Assembly: GCF_003458715.1 (NCBI RefSeq)
Contig: NZ_QRVI01000004.1
Location: 1-64,000 of the forward strand
Length of the DNA: 64,000 bases
Source of the DNA: Eubacterium sp. AF22-8LB
GTDB taxonomy: Bacteria > Bacillota_I > Bacilli_A > Erysipelotrichales > Erysipelotrichaceae
Direction: 5' to 3'
Part shown: in pieces, positions 33,699 to 42,943 of the stretch
Position numbering within the stretch: the stretch's first letter is position 1
Layout of the letters: each line of letters starts with the position of its first letter
Notes under the pieces: model-generated
Told to the model about the DNA's origin: nothing
The model's input: only the letters and a program-made list of their open reading frames with translations
Database searches by the model: none
Translations under genes and position numbers: made by a program

Positions 33699-35543
33699 AT
33701 GAATAGTTTGTATAAATCAAATATATACCAAAAATACAGAGGACTATTAATATCATTGATTGATGTGTGTATTGTCTTTTTCGCATATATCGTAGCCTTT
33801 TTAATTCAGAATAATTTTCTTATTTCAGGACGAGTCATTACTTTGACAAAAATCTTGGGATTAGGTTTATTCTTTTTATTGGCACTTCACTTTATGGTTT
33901 TGCGATTGTTTAAGACACAAATGTCACTATGGACATATACAGGTCCGAATGAAATTATTCGAACATTCTTTAGCTGTTTAGTTTGCTTCTTGATTATGTC
34001 TTACTTTGTTTTAAAGGTAGGCTTATTCAATATTGAGCTGATCGCATTAGCTGAATTATTGTGCTTTGTGTTCTTGTTAGGTGCTAGAATGCTCTATCGT
34101 TTGGCTAGACGCTATATTATGGATCTAGAAAGAGTCGAGAACTGCTTGATTATAGGAGCTGGAAATGGTGGATATTTATTGATGAATGAAATCTATCATA
34201 ATATGGCTTATCCTTATAATGTTGTTGGTTTTTTGGATGATTTTAAAAAGAAAGGGACAATGCTAAGTGGTAAACCCGTTCTTGGAACAATTTCTGAAGT
34301 AAAAAAAGTCTGTGAAGAATATAATATTCGATGTATCTTTATTACGATTTCTTCTGTTAGTAGTGAAAGAAAACAAGAAATATTAGATTTGTGTACATCC
34401 ACTTCTGTACCAACAAAAATTATGCGCATATTAGTGGGTAATGATGCTAGTAATCATATTTCATTTGAGGATATCGACATCAAAGACTTATTAAACCGTC
34501 CTAGTATTGATTTAAAGATAGATGAAATTGGTTCTTATCTAACAAATAAAGTGGTGTGTGTTACAGGAGCCGGAGGTTCGATTGGCTCTGAATTGTGTCG
34601 TCAAATTGTGCATTTCAATCCATCTAAATTGATTATGGTGGATATCAATGAAAATGCACTTTATATGTTAAAACAAGAATTCTTAGTGATGAAAAGAAAA
34701 CATCAAATGAATGATTCAATTCAATTGGAATCTTTGATTATTTCCATTCGTGAAAGAGAAGAAATCTATAAATTGATGAAAAGCTATAAGCCAGACGTAG
34801 TTTATCATGCAGCTGCACATAAGCATGTACCACTCATGGAAGACCGTCCTACTGAGGCTATTCGTAATAATATCTTTGGAACAAAGAATGTGATTGATGC
34901 TTGCTGCGATTGTGGTATATCTCGTTTTATTATGATATCTACAGATAAGGCAGTGAATCCAACCAATGTCATGGGGGCTACGAAGCGTATGACAGAAATG
35001 TATATGCAATCAAGAAATACCAATGGTAAGATTCACATGGCTGCAGTACGCTTTGGAAATGTTTTAGGATCCAATGGATCTGTTATTCCTATCTTCAAAG
35101 AACAAATTAAAAATGGTGGTCCTGTTACAGTAACACATAGAGATATTAAGCGTTACTTTATGACAATTCCAGAAGCGGCTCAATTGGTCCTTCAGGCTGG
35201 GTTCTATGCGAACGAAAGAGAAATCTTCGTATTGGATATGGGTAAACCTGTAAAAATTTGGAATTTGGCTGATAAAATGATTCGTCTAGCTGGACTTGTT
35301 CCGGGGCGTGATATTGAAATTCAAGAAATCGGTTTGCGACCAGGCGAAAAGATGTTTGAAGAATTGACATTGGAAATGGAGAAATGTCATAAGACGGACA
35401 ATAACTTGATTTTTGTCCATGAAAAGATGAATATTGATTCAAATGAAGTGGATGCTAAATTAGATGAATTAAAGAGATTAATGGCTCAAACAGATGATAA
35501 GACTTATATTAAAGAAGTATTAATGAATATGATCCAAGAATAG
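33699..35543 (+). CDS. CapD/PglF/EpsC-type membrane UDP-N-acetylhexosamine 4,6-dehydratase
   Basis: A 614-aa enzyme with four N-terminal helices, a CoA_binding_3-like Rossmann region (CLIIGAGNGGYLLMNEIYHN) and a C-terminal extended SDR domain with the NAD motif VTGAGGSIGSELCRQ, YHAAAHKHVPLMEDRP, the catalytic block ISTDKAVNPTNVMGATKR and RFGNVLGSNGSVIPIF. It should convert UDP-GlcNAc to a 4-keto-6-deoxy sugar, precursor of bacillosamine-, FucNAc- or QuiNAc-type residues. The N-terminal membrane region distinguishes it from the soluble FlaA1 type. It is transcribed alone, separated from the capsule genes by the mobile island, which suggests the island split a single polysaccharide region. Confidence 0.9.
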   Translation: MNSLYKSNIYQKYRGLLISLIDVCIVFFAYIVAFLIQNNFLISGRVITLTKILGLGLFFLLALHFMVLRLFKTQMSLWTYTGPNEIIRTFFSCLVCFLIMSYFVLKVGLFNIELIALAELLCFVFLLGARMLYRLARRYIMDLERVENCLIIGAGNGGYLLMNEIYHNMAYPYNVVGFLDDFKKKGTMLSGKPVLGTISEVKKVCEEYNIRCIFITISSVSSERKQEILDLCTSTSVPTKIMRILVGNDASNHISFEDIDIKDLLNRPSIDLKIDEIGSYLTNKVVCVTGAGGSIGSELCRQIVHFNPSKLIMVDINENALYMLKQEFLVMKRKHQMNDSIQLESLIISIREREEIYKLMKSYKPDVVYHAAAHKHVPLMEDRPTEAIRNNIFGTKNVIDACCDCGISRFIMISTDKAVNPTNVMGATKRMTEMYMQSRNTNGKIHMAAVRFGNVLGSNGSVIPIFKEQIKNGGPVTVTHRDIKRYFMTIPEAAQLVLQAGFYANEREIFVLDMGKPVKIWNLADKMIRLAGLVPGRDIEIQEIGLRPGEKMFEELTLEMEKCHKTDNNLIFVHEKMNIDSNEVDAKLDELKRLMAQTDDKTYIKEVLMNMIQE

Positions 35544-35566
35544 AGAATCGGTGGATTCTCTTTTTT
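35542..35566 (+). terminator. Intrinsic terminator
   Basis: AGAGAATC (35542-35549) and GATTCTCT (35554-35561) with a 4-nt loop, followed by T. The stop of the dehydratase gene overlaps the left arm. Confidence 0.88.
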
Positions 35567-35568
35567 AG

Positions 35569-35577
35569 TGTTATAAT
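35569..35577 (+). promoter_or_regulatory. Extended -10 promoter
   Basis: TG-T-TATAAT at 35569-35577, with no recognisable -35; the extended -10 probably compensates. It lies 23 nt before the next ATG. Confidence 0.6.
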
Positions 35578-35599
35578 TAAGAAAAGTCGAGGTATCATC

Positions 35600-36739
35600 A
35601 TGAAAAAAAGGGTATGTCCACGTTGTGGAAATGAAATTCAAAAAGGAGAAAGCTTTTGTAGGAATTGTGGTAATGTTATGCCAAAAGAAAAAGATAACAC
35701 GTACATCTATGTGGGTGTAGCTATGTTCGTTGTGATATTTATTGTGATTATAGGATTAGGATTACTAGGAAGTGAATCTGATGAAACAAAGAATATCATA
35801 GTGGATGACTTATCTGAAATCGTACAGGATGAAGATCGAGCAGAAGATTATTTGGATACAACCATTCATACAAGTGGCTATTTATTCCGTAAAGAAGATG
35901 GGTTAGACATAGATAAGGATTATGCGATTAGTTCAAGTGCTAAAAGCTTTAAAAAGAAAAACTATGTATTGATTGATTCAGATGAATTAAAGAATGTGGG
36001 TAGTTTAAGCAAGATATCTATGGATGGAAGTCTAGAAAAGAAATCAGGAAATATTGTATTTAATGTAGATCGTGTTACTGTGAATAAAAAGCTTTCAAAA
36101 GAAGAGGGTAAGAAGGAATTAGAAAAGAAGCTTGGTCTTAATGAAGAAAAGAAGGTCGTAGTTAAAGAAGAGCCAAGTGATACTGTGAAGGAGGGTTCTA
36201 CTGTAAGTGTAGATGATATATTAAGTGATCCAGAGAAATATGCTGGAAAGCGTTTAAAGATACATGGCATGCTTCCACAGTCTGTATTAGAAACATCGGA
36301 TGGTAGATTGATTGCTACAGTTGATAATATGACTTTAGATAAACATATTGAAATACGTGGGGCTAGTCCTGACTTTGGTGGTTGTGAAACTATGGTTATT
36401 GGAACTGTATTTTTAGAAAATGGTACACCAGTTATTAATGCCTATTCATTTGAAGCACTTGGAAACACACTGAGTGCAGATACAAGTGATGCTTATTATC
36501 CAATCACAGATGGATATACGGGATATACAGATACATATGAAGCCAATTATGATATGGTGATTCGAAATGATTATTCTACGAGTGCTGCAAAGGTAGATAT
36601 ATTAAAAAAGGGGCAACTTGTTAAGATTCGAGACATAAAGAGTACGGGTCAAGATATTTGGGGTTTGATTGAACATGGTAAATGGGTTTGTATTGAGGAT
36701 TGGAGTAAAGGAATGACCTATTTAACGAAAGTAAACTAG
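35600..36739 (+). CDS. Zinc-ribbon, single-helix protein with OB-fold-like and SH3-like extracellular domains
   Basis: A 379-aa protein. Residues 5-25 form a zinc ribbon (CPRCGNEI...CRNCG); a helix near 34-54 (YVGVAMFVVIFIVIIGLGLL) sends the rest outside. There follow two regions resembling tRNA_anti-like OB folds (DYLDTTIHTSGYLF and VSVDDILSDPEKYAGKRLKIHG...IGTVFLENGTPVINAYSFEAL), then an SH3-like tail (AAKVDILKKGQLVKIRDI...WVCIEDWSKG). The N-terminal ribbon would be cytosolic. Such proteins are common in Firmicutes without a known role; wall binding through SH3 is plausible. It is a single-gene unit with its own promoter and terminator. Confidence 0.72.
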   Translation: MKKRVCPRCGNEIQKGESFCRNCGNVMPKEKDNTYIYVGVAMFVVIFIVIIGLGLLGSESDETKNIIVDDLSEIVQDEDRAEDYLDTTIHTSGYLFRKEDGLDIDKDYAISSSAKSFKKKNYVLIDSDELKNVGSLSKISMDGSLEKKSGNIVFNVDRVTVNKKLSKEEGKKELEKKLGLNEEKKVVVKEEPSDTVKEGSTVSVDDILSDPEKYAGKRLKIHGMLPQSVLETSDGRLIATVDNMTLDKHIEIRGASPDFGGCETMVIGTVFLENGTPVINAYSFEALGNTLSADTSDAYYPITDGYTGYTDTYEANYDMVIRNDYSTSAAKVDILKKGQLVKIRDIKSTGQDIWGLIEHGKWVCIEDWSKGMTYLTKVN

Positions 36740-36772
36740 AGTTTTTGATTTGAAATCAAAGACTCTTTTTTT
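36738..36772 (+). terminator. Intrinsic terminator
   Basis: Arms AGAGTTTTTGATTT (36738-36751) and AAATCAAAGACTCT (36753-36766) pair along most of their length with one G-U pair, followed by seven T. Confidence 0.82.
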
Positions 36773-36848
36773 GTGAAAATTTAATAATTGTTAACACTTT
36801 TTAATTGCGTTGGGAGTATTATACAAAATATAAAGAGGGGTAAGTTAA

Positions 36849-39800
36849 ATGAAGAATGTAAAAGACAAAATCATTATTACTGCAGCTGTAGGTTTTACAG
36901 CCGCTTCTACAGTTACATCTGTAGGTTTAACACCCATATTTGCCAAAGATACTACAAATACGAGTGTTGTTAAAGAGGATGTAGATGCTAAGAAAACAAA
37001 GAAAGAGAAATTAGAGGATTCGGTTAAGACGGCTAAAAGTAACTTGGACGATGTAAAGAAAGTTACGGAAGAGAAGAAGGCCGATTCGGATGTGGCTAAG
37101 AAAGAATTGGATGCAGCCATTGCAGCACAGGATAAACAGTCTGGTGTTGTACAAGAACAATATGAGAGTGTTTATGGTGCAAAGGATCAGGAGTATCAAA
37201 ACTTATTGAAGTTAATGGGTGATCTAGAAAAGTCGATTTCAAATAAACAAGCTGAATTGGATACTTATACAAAGAATGAGCAGGATGCTGCTAAGAATTT
37301 AGAACAGGCTAAAAAAGACTTAGCGGATAAGCAGGCTAAGCTTGATGAAGTAAATGATAAGCTTTCTAAGTTGGATAAGAATACGGTGGATACGGATTTA
37401 GAAACGGCTAAAAAAGAACAAGAAAGTGCTAAGAGTACTTATGATTTGGCTAAAGCAGCTAGTGATGCAGCTACTTCAAAATTAAAGGATGCTAGTAGCA
37501 ATTTAGAAAATAAGAAGGCTTTATATGATGCTGCAAATAGTGCATATAATGCTGCAAACTTAGAAGTAACAAAAAAACAAAATGCTGTGAATGAAGCACA
37601 AAAGAATGTAGATTCATTTACGGGTAGTGATGCCCTAACAAATGCTCAGAATGAATTGAATCAGGCAAATGCTGAATTAACAGATGCATAAAATGCAGCT
37701 GCAAATGCACAAACAGCACTTGATCATGCGACTAAGGAATTGAGTGCGGCACAATCGGCTCAAACAACAGCTCAATCAAATTATAATCAGAGTGTTAACG
37801 ATTTTGAATCGGCTAGTGTTGCATTAGAAACAGCTACAAAGAAACAATCGGATGCTCAAAAGGCTTATGATGAAGCAGATACAAATGCTAAGAAGAATCA
37901 GAGTGTGATTGATGACTTAAATACACAAAAGGTACAGTGTGAAGCTGATGTGAGTGCAGCTCAAACGGCATTAAATGATGCGCAAAAGGCCTATGATTCA
38001 AATAAGAGTGAAAAGGAAATAGCTTAAGAAAATTTGAATACATTTATTCATGACAATCAGACTACAATTGATCAAATCAATAAAGGAACACAAGGATTCT
38101 TTGAATATGTAAGTAAAGATTTAGGTCAATTAACAGCTAAAGTCTTTGATAAGAATAACACTACTTATGGAAAGATTGCTCAATATGTTCAATTAGGACA
38201 AGAAGGCGATGCGACAAGCTTAGACAACATGGAAGCTGTTATTCCATATCTTTATAAAATGAATACGATTCGTGAAAAACATGGATTGAATACTTTAAAG
38301 ATAAGTATGTTCCAGATGGCGCTTGCACAGGCTAACTCAGACTGGGCACAGACACATATAGGACATTCTGGAATTGTGAAAAATGGAAACTATGGATATT
38401 TCAGTGAAAACTTAGCGTGGGGTAAAGTAGATCCATATACTGGTTGGTATGATGCTGAAAAGGCATATTCTGATTTTATTGATAATTATAAAGTAAATCA
38501 TCCACAAGCTAGTGATGAAGAAATTGCTAAGGCTGCACAACAGGCTGGTGTATATACATATAGTTCTGGTGGTAGTATTGGTCATTATAAGAATTTAATT
38601 GATTCAAATATGAATTGTTTTGGTATGGGACATTCAAGTCAGGGAGCATATCAAGGAAACTATTCTCAAGATTTTTCAACAAATCCAGCTCCATCAAAGG
38701 ATGTAACGATGACAGTGGATGAGTTTGAAGCTAAGGTAAATGAATATAAGACTCAGATTGATGCAGTGAATAAGGAATATAAAGCGAAACAAGATGCTGT
38801 AAAGAATGCATCAGACAATAAGGATCATTCGGCTGTAGAAAAGGCACAGAAGGCTTTGGATGATGCTAAATTAAAATTGCAGGGTATTAAAGATCAATTG
38901 GCTGTACCAACTTCAAAACAACAAGGTCTCGATTCTAAAGTGACATCAGCTAAGGCTAGTCTTGACTTGGCAAATACAGATGTTGCATCTAAACAAGCAG
39001 CTAAGAATGATGCACAGGCTTTGAAAAATAAAAATTTAGCTGCTCTAGATATAGCTAAATCAAATGTTGAAACAAAAGAAAAAGGTTTAAAAACAGCTAC
39101 ATCAAATAAAAATACAGCGGATCAGTCTGTTGAATCTAAAAAAGCTAAAGTTAAGGAATTAACGAAGAAGATTAATAATTGGAATTCGAACAAGGAAGAT
39201 GCAAAAAAACAATTAAGTGATGCCAAGACTGCACTCGCTTTATCTCAAATGAAATTAACGAATGTTTCAAATACATTAAAACCTGTTAAGGATGCATATG
39301 ATGCTTCTGTTGTGGCAAAGGATAAAGCCAAGGCTGCTTCTGATTCTGCAAATACTGCATTGGAATCTGCAGCTTCATTACTTGCACAACAGGATTTGGC
39401 TTTAAAGAATGCGAATGATGCATTATCTGCTTATAATGATGCCTTAAAAGCCGTTGAAGATGCGAATGCTGATGTAAAAGCCCAAGCTAAATTGGTTGAA
39501 AGATATACTTTGGATCAAGAAAAGGCAAAGGCTGATATGCAAAAGACTTCGGATGAAATTACAGAATTATTAGAAAACAAGAAGACATTGAATGCGAATA
39601 TTGATTATCAAAAGAAAGTCTTAGCTGTTATCAATGAAGTAAAGGAAAAGGGTACTCAGGCAGATGTATCATCTATTACAGATGAAGAATTGTTGACATA
39701 CCTTAATGCATTAGCTCAATCTGTTGATTCATTCGACAAGCTTCATGCGCAATATGCCAACGCAAACATCAAGTATGTAAGATTACTTGCGGTATATGAA

Positions 39801-40052
39801 GAGGCTAAAAAGGATGAGGCACAGGCACAAAGGGTTTATGATGATACAATGAAGGCTTTGGATGCGTATATTCAAGAAACTTCTAAGCATGCTGCAAAAA
39901 CAGAAACTGTTTCATCACCTACAAAGAATAATGCGACGACATCATCTTCAACGAATACAGGAGTCAAAACGCAAGCTGGCTTAAATATGGCTATGATGGG
40001 TGTTGCAGCTCTAGGCATAGTGGAAGCTAAGCGTAGAAGTAAAAAACAATAG
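36849..40052 (+). pseudogene. Large coiled-coil surface protein with CAP-like domain, interrupted by two in-frame TAA codons
   Basis: One frame of 1067 sense or stop codons. It starts at ATG 36849 (AGAGGGG at 36834-36840) with a signal peptide (IIITAAVGFTAASTVTSVG). Long Ala/Lys/Glu-rich heptads follow to about 38030, then a CAP-like domain of the SEC10/PgrA type (NTIREKHGLNTL, ANSDWAQTHIGHSG, ENLAWGKVDP), more heptads, a Ser/Thr linker and a C-terminal hydrophobic helix with a basic tail, without a clear LPxTG. TAA occurs at 37689-37691 and 38025-38027, each where Gln would fit (CAA to TAA), with no frameshift. As written it yields 280-, roughly 95- and 672-residue pieces; the last lacks a good start site. 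It is called a pseudogene, but decay must be recent. Confidence 0.8.
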
Positions 40053-40060
40053 TTTATAAT

Positions 40061-40090
40061 AGCTCGGGAATCTCTCGAGCTTTATTTTTT
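40061..40090 (+). terminator. Intrinsic terminator
   Basis: AGCTCGGGA (40061-40069) pairs with TCTCGAGCT (40073-40081), allowing one G-U pair, and is followed by a T-rich run. It ends the surface-protein region. Confidence 0.82.
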
Positions 40091-40092
40091 TG

Positions 40093-40121
40093 TTGAGTTA
40101 TATTTCCATTCATTTTATAAT
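40093..40121 (+). promoter_or_regulatory. Sigma-A promoter
   Basis: TTGAGT at 40093-40098, a 17-nt spacer and TATAAT at 40116-40121, 33 nt before the ATG of the GYF/DUF4234 gene. It abuts the preceding terminator. Confidence 0.78.
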
Positions 40122-40153
40122 AAGTATATTACTACGGAGAGGAAGTATTATTT

Positions 40154-41125
40154 ATGTTTTGTAAAAATTGTGGGCACAAATTAAGCGATGATGCAAAGTT
40201 TTGTTCGAATTGTGGAACAAAGGTTGAAGTTGAAACGGAAGCTGAGGTTGAAGAAGAAATTGTTGAACCATTAGAAATTGTGGATGAGACACAAACTGAA
40301 GAGATGTCTGAAACTACAGAGACATCTAAGGATGAAGAAAAATCTGAATCATCCCAACCACCTGTATCCGAATGGTATTATGTAGAAAATAATGATTCTA
40401 AGGGATCTTTTACATTAGATGAAATGAAGGCGAAGCTTGAATCGAATGAAATTAAAGCGAGTACTTTAGTTTGGAAAGCAAGTATGACAGACTGGAAAAA
40501 GCTTGAGGATACAGAATTAGCTGAATTCTTACATGTAGATACAGAAAAAGACTGGTACTATGTAGAAAATAATGATTCAAAGGGACCATTCTCATTAGAA
40601 GAAATGAAGAGCATGATTTCACGTGGTGTATTAAATAACGATAGCTTTGTATGGAAGACTGGCATGCAAGACTGGGTTCGCCTAAAGAATACGGAGCTTG
40701 CTACTAAGAGTCCTGTAGCACCTGTATTTACAAATACAAATACAGCTACATCGACATATGCATATACAAGTGTTAAAGAAAAGAATATTGGCCTATGCAT
40801 CTTATTATCTTTTGTGACATGCGGATTCTATTGTCTATATTGGTTATACTGCCTGGCAAAAGATTTAAATGAACTATGTGAAAGCCAGGGACAGGAAAAA
40901 GGATCGGATGGCGGTCTTGTTCTTATCTTAAGTATTGTGACATGTGGCATTTACCAACTTTACTACATGTATAAAGCGGGTAAATTAATTTCAAGCCTAA
41001 CACGCAGCAATGGAACACATCCAAGTGATGATAGTGTCATCTTATTGATTCTATCTATCTTTGGACTTCCATTGATCTCTTATTGCATCATTCAAAGTAA
41101 TATCAATGACTTCGCAAAAAATTAA
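40154..41125 (+). CDS. Zinc-ribbon protein with two GYF_2 domains and a DUF4234 membrane domain
   Basis: A 323-aa protein: zinc ribbon at residues 2-22 (CKNCGHKL...CSNCG), an acidic linker, two GYF_2 repeats (WYYVENNDSKGSFTLDEM and WYYVENNDSKGPFSLEEM, nearly identical also in DNA), then four hydrophobic segments with the DUF4234 pattern KNIGLCILLSFVTCGFYCLYWLY and LILSIVTCGIYQLYYMYKAG. GYF domains usually bind proline-rich peptides, so it may be a membrane scaffold. Its end overlaps the DUF2752 gene by 20 nt, and the pair is probably co-translated. The biological role is unknown. Confidence 0.8.
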   Translation: MFCKNCGHKLSDDAKFCSNCGTKVEVETEAEVEEEIVEPLEIVDETQTEEMSETTETSKDEEKSESSQPPVSEWYYVENNDSKGSFTLDEMKAKLESNEIKASTLVWKASMTDWKKLEDTELAEFLHVDTEKDWYYVENNDSKGPFSLEEMKSMISRGVLNNDSFVWKTGMQDWVRLKNTELATKSPVAPVFTNTNTATSTYAYTSVKEKNIGLCILLSFVTCGFYCLYWLYCLAKDLNELCESQGQEKGSDGGLVLILSIVTCGIYQLYYMYKAGKLISSLTRSNGTHPSDDSVILLILSIFGLPLISYCIIQSNINDFAKN

Positions 41126-41480
41126 GAAATTAGGAATAGTGGTACTACTATTCCTTCTTTTATTCTTCTATAAATGTCCCTTTCAAACCATAACGGGTAT
41201 ACCATGCCCAGGATGCAATATGACAACAAGCCTCTACTATCTTCTTCATACGGATATGGAACGATCCTTGTACTACCATGCACTTTTAATACCTACCATG
41301 CTTATTTTTTTGGCTTGTGTTTATTTTCGAAAGAATGAGAAGATTATTAAAATCCTATTGATAATCTGGTGCATTCTTATGATTGCGTATTATATTTATC
41401 GAATGATTATGTATTTTCCAAATAGTCCCATGGTATATGATCGAAATAGTTTGATTTATTTTATATTTAGACATATATAA
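41106..41480 (+). CDS. DUF2752 small membrane protein
   Basis: A 124-aa protein with a basic start, helix LGIVVLLFLLLFFYKCP, the DUF2752 signature GIPCPGCNMTTSLYYLLHTD, and two or three further helices. The Cys-Pro-x-Cys element is the defining feature of the family, whose function is not known. It overlaps the upstream DUF4234 gene by 20 nt; DUF4234 and DUF2752 proteins are often found together. The next coding region begins 44 nt after its stop with a strong ribosome site. Confidence 0.82.
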   Translation: MTSQKIKKLGIVVLLFLLLFFYKCPFQTITGIPCPGCNMTTSLYYLLHTDMERSLYYHALLIPTMLIFLACVYFRKNEKIIKILLIIWCILMIAYYIYRMIMYFPNSPMVYDRNSLIYFIFRHI

Positions 41481-41524
41481 TGTCAATTAAAGATATATGG
41501 TGGAGTCAAAAGGAGGACAAGCAT

Positions 41525-41818
41525 ATGTCAAACATGTATTTCACAATTACCGGATTCAATCATTATTATGGAGATTCATTTTTAGAAAGAGAAATGGTCG
41601 TATATTTAAAGAAAGAAAAGGATAATGAATATGATAAAGAAGCAATCAGTGTAAACTATCCTGGCTTAGGAAAGATTGGTTATGTTGCCAATAGTCCATA
41701 TACTGTCATTGGAGAAAGCTATAGTGCAGGAAGATTATATGACAAGATTGAGGATGAGGCACAGGGAAAGGTATGGCTAAAGCTAGATAAGGGAATTGTT
41801 TGTGAACTCATAGAATAG
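41525..41818 (+). CDS. Stand-alone HIRAN-domain protein
   Basis: A 97-aa protein that is almost only a HIRAN domain: ITGFNHYYGDSFLEREMVVYL, KDNEYDKEAISVNYPG, then GKIGYVANS. HIRAN domains bind 3' single-strand DNA ends in Rad5/HLTF helicases; in bacteria they occur alone or with nucleases. ATG 41525 is chosen because AGGAGG at 41511-41516 is 8 nt upstream; an earlier ATG at 41480 lacks one. The metallopeptidase lipoprotein gene follows 13 nt later, an odd partner for a DNA-end-binding fold. Confidence 0.75.
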   Translation: MSNMYFTITGFNHYYGDSFLEREMVVYLKKEKDNEYDKEAISVNYPGLGKIGYVANSPYTVIGESYSAGRLYDKIEDEAQGKVWLKLDKGIVCELIE

Positions 41819-41831
41819 GAAAAAAGGAAAC

Positions 41832-42344
41832 ATGAAAAAAGGGTTCATCTTATTATTATGCTTATCGTTATTGGGTTGTAGTAAATCAATAGTTTCTGCA
41901 GATGGTTCTGCAGATAAAACGCTTTGCGAAAAAGTGAATGAGCAATACAATTCATTGCCAGATCCACTAAAGAAGGAATGTAAATCCATTGTCTTATGTG
42001 ATTTAGATTCATTTGAAATCAATGATGAAGAGATCGTGGATGGCAATTATAAAGACAATACGGTGATATTGTTAGTAGATGAAAGAACGAAGTCCATCAA
42101 GGATTATAAGGCTGTATTAGTACATGAAATTGGGCATATCTTAGATGATACGTATCATTATTCTTCATCAAAGAAGTTTAAAAAGCTCTATGAAGATAAT
42201 GGTGTTGAATATTATGATTTGGGCATTCATAATGCGAATGAATTCTTTTGTGAGGCATTAAGCTTATATATCACAAGTCCTAAGGAATTAAAGGAATGGA
42301 ATGAGGATGTGTATAAATATCTGAAAACTGATATTTGTTTTTGA
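41832..42344 (+). CDS. Lipoprotein HExxH zinc metallopeptidase
   Basis: A 170-aa predicted lipoprotein: signal helix FILLLCLSLL and lipobox LLGC. The catalytic motif VLVHEIGHILDD gives two His ligands and the Glu base, and the downstream NANEFFCEALSLYI offers the third ligand (Glu), as in gluzincins related to anthrax lethal factor (ATLF/Peptidase_M34-like). It should act at the outer membrane face as a small protease. No target is apparent. It ends facing the convergent small gene at 42389. Confidence 0.78.
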   Translation: MKKGFILLLCLSLLGCSKSIVSADGSADKTLCEKVNEQYNSLPDPLKKECKSIVLCDLDSFEINDEEIVDGNYKDNTVILLVDERTKSIKDYKAVLVHEIGHILDDTYHYSSSKKFKKLYEDNGVEYYDLGIHNANEFFCEALSLYITSPKELKEWNEDVYKYLKTDICF

Positions 42345-42375
42345 TCTCATCCTTGTAGATGGGGTTTAAAGAAAA

Positions 42376-42406
42376 AAGATTGTGGATATTATTGTTCCAC
42401 AATCTT
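42376..42406 (-). terminator. Intrinsic terminator of the minus-strand coiled-coil gene
   Basis: AAGATTGTGGA (42376-42386) and TCCACAATCTT (42396-42406) are perfect 11-nt arms. Read on the minus strand they are followed by TTTTC. The minus-strand stop codon (42389-42391) lies in the loop. Confidence 0.8.
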
Positions 42407-42610
42407 ATCTAAGCTATGAATAAATTCTACAACCATCTTACGCTTGATATCATCGATTTTTACTAGCTTGTTTAAGGCTTCGATTTCGTCTTCATTTTCT
42501 AGACAAACAATTTCTCGTCTTAATCGATCGATTTCATCTTCTAAACGATTTTGTTCTTTAATATACTGTTCATGAACTTGCTTGATTTGATTGTATAATT
42601 GATTCTCCAT
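42389..42610 (-). CDS. Small coiled-coil protein, unknown
   Basis: I do not recognise this 73-aa protein. Almost the whole length is a charged helix with a heptad look (IKQVHEQYIKEQNRLEDEIDRLRREI), then short acidic and basic segments. The ATG at 42610 is preferred to upstream in-frame codons because a GGTG lies about 8 nt upstream. It is transcribed against its neighbours, and a perfect terminator overlaps its stop, which supports a real gene. Codon composition matches the genome. Confidence 0.62.
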   Translation of the reverse strand: MENQLYNQIKQVHEQYIKEQNRLEDEIDRLRREIVCLENEDEIEALNKLVKIDDIKRKMVVEFIHSLDKIVEQ

Positions 42611-42679
42611 GTTTACACCGCTTTCTTTAATCATCATATAGTAAACGGGAGTAGAAAACAACTTATTTTTCAAAATGAT

Positions 42680-42708
42680 TTGAGTTTTCACTATTTCTTT
42701 GATAAACT
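42680..42708 (+). promoter_or_regulatory. Promoter of the valS leader
   Basis: TTGAGT at 42680-42685, a 17-nt spacer and TAAACT at 42703-42708. Transcription would begin near 42715, just upstream of T-box stem I. Confidence 0.6.
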
Positions 42709-42729
42709 AAACTCAAAGCGATGACAAGA

Positions 42730-42918
42730 AGGAGTAATTTATACTGATTCTTTAGAGAGCAGGCGTCTGGTGAAAGCTTGTGTATTGGGTAAATGAAGGT
42801 AGTCTTTGAGTTGAATTTATGAACTGAAGTAGTAAATTTCGTGACACAGCGTTAATGTGAATGAGAATAAAATTAGGTGGTACCACGTCAAGCACGTCCT
42901 ATGGGGATGTGCTTTTTT
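42730..42918 (+). promoter_or_regulatory. T-box leader (tRNA-Val sensing) with terminator/antiterminator
   Basis: The conserved T-box sequence AGGTGGTACCACG lies at 42875-42887 and pairs with the acceptor end of uncharged tRNA. The terminator follows: AAGCACGTCC (42890-42899), GGATGTGCTT (42905-42914), then T. The stem I region starts near the AGAGAGCAGGC around 42750. Val codons GTA (42799-42801) and GTC (42802-42804) in the expected zone are the specifier candidates. Low charged tRNA-Val should stabilise the antiterminator and allow valS transcription. Confidence 0.9.
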
Positions 42919-42943
42919 ATATTTACGGAAAGGATGATTGTGG

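Noticed and set aside
37689..38027. TAA reassigned to Gln
   Set aside because: TAA is the normal stop of many intact genes in the window, so only a local mutation or suppression could explain the frame.
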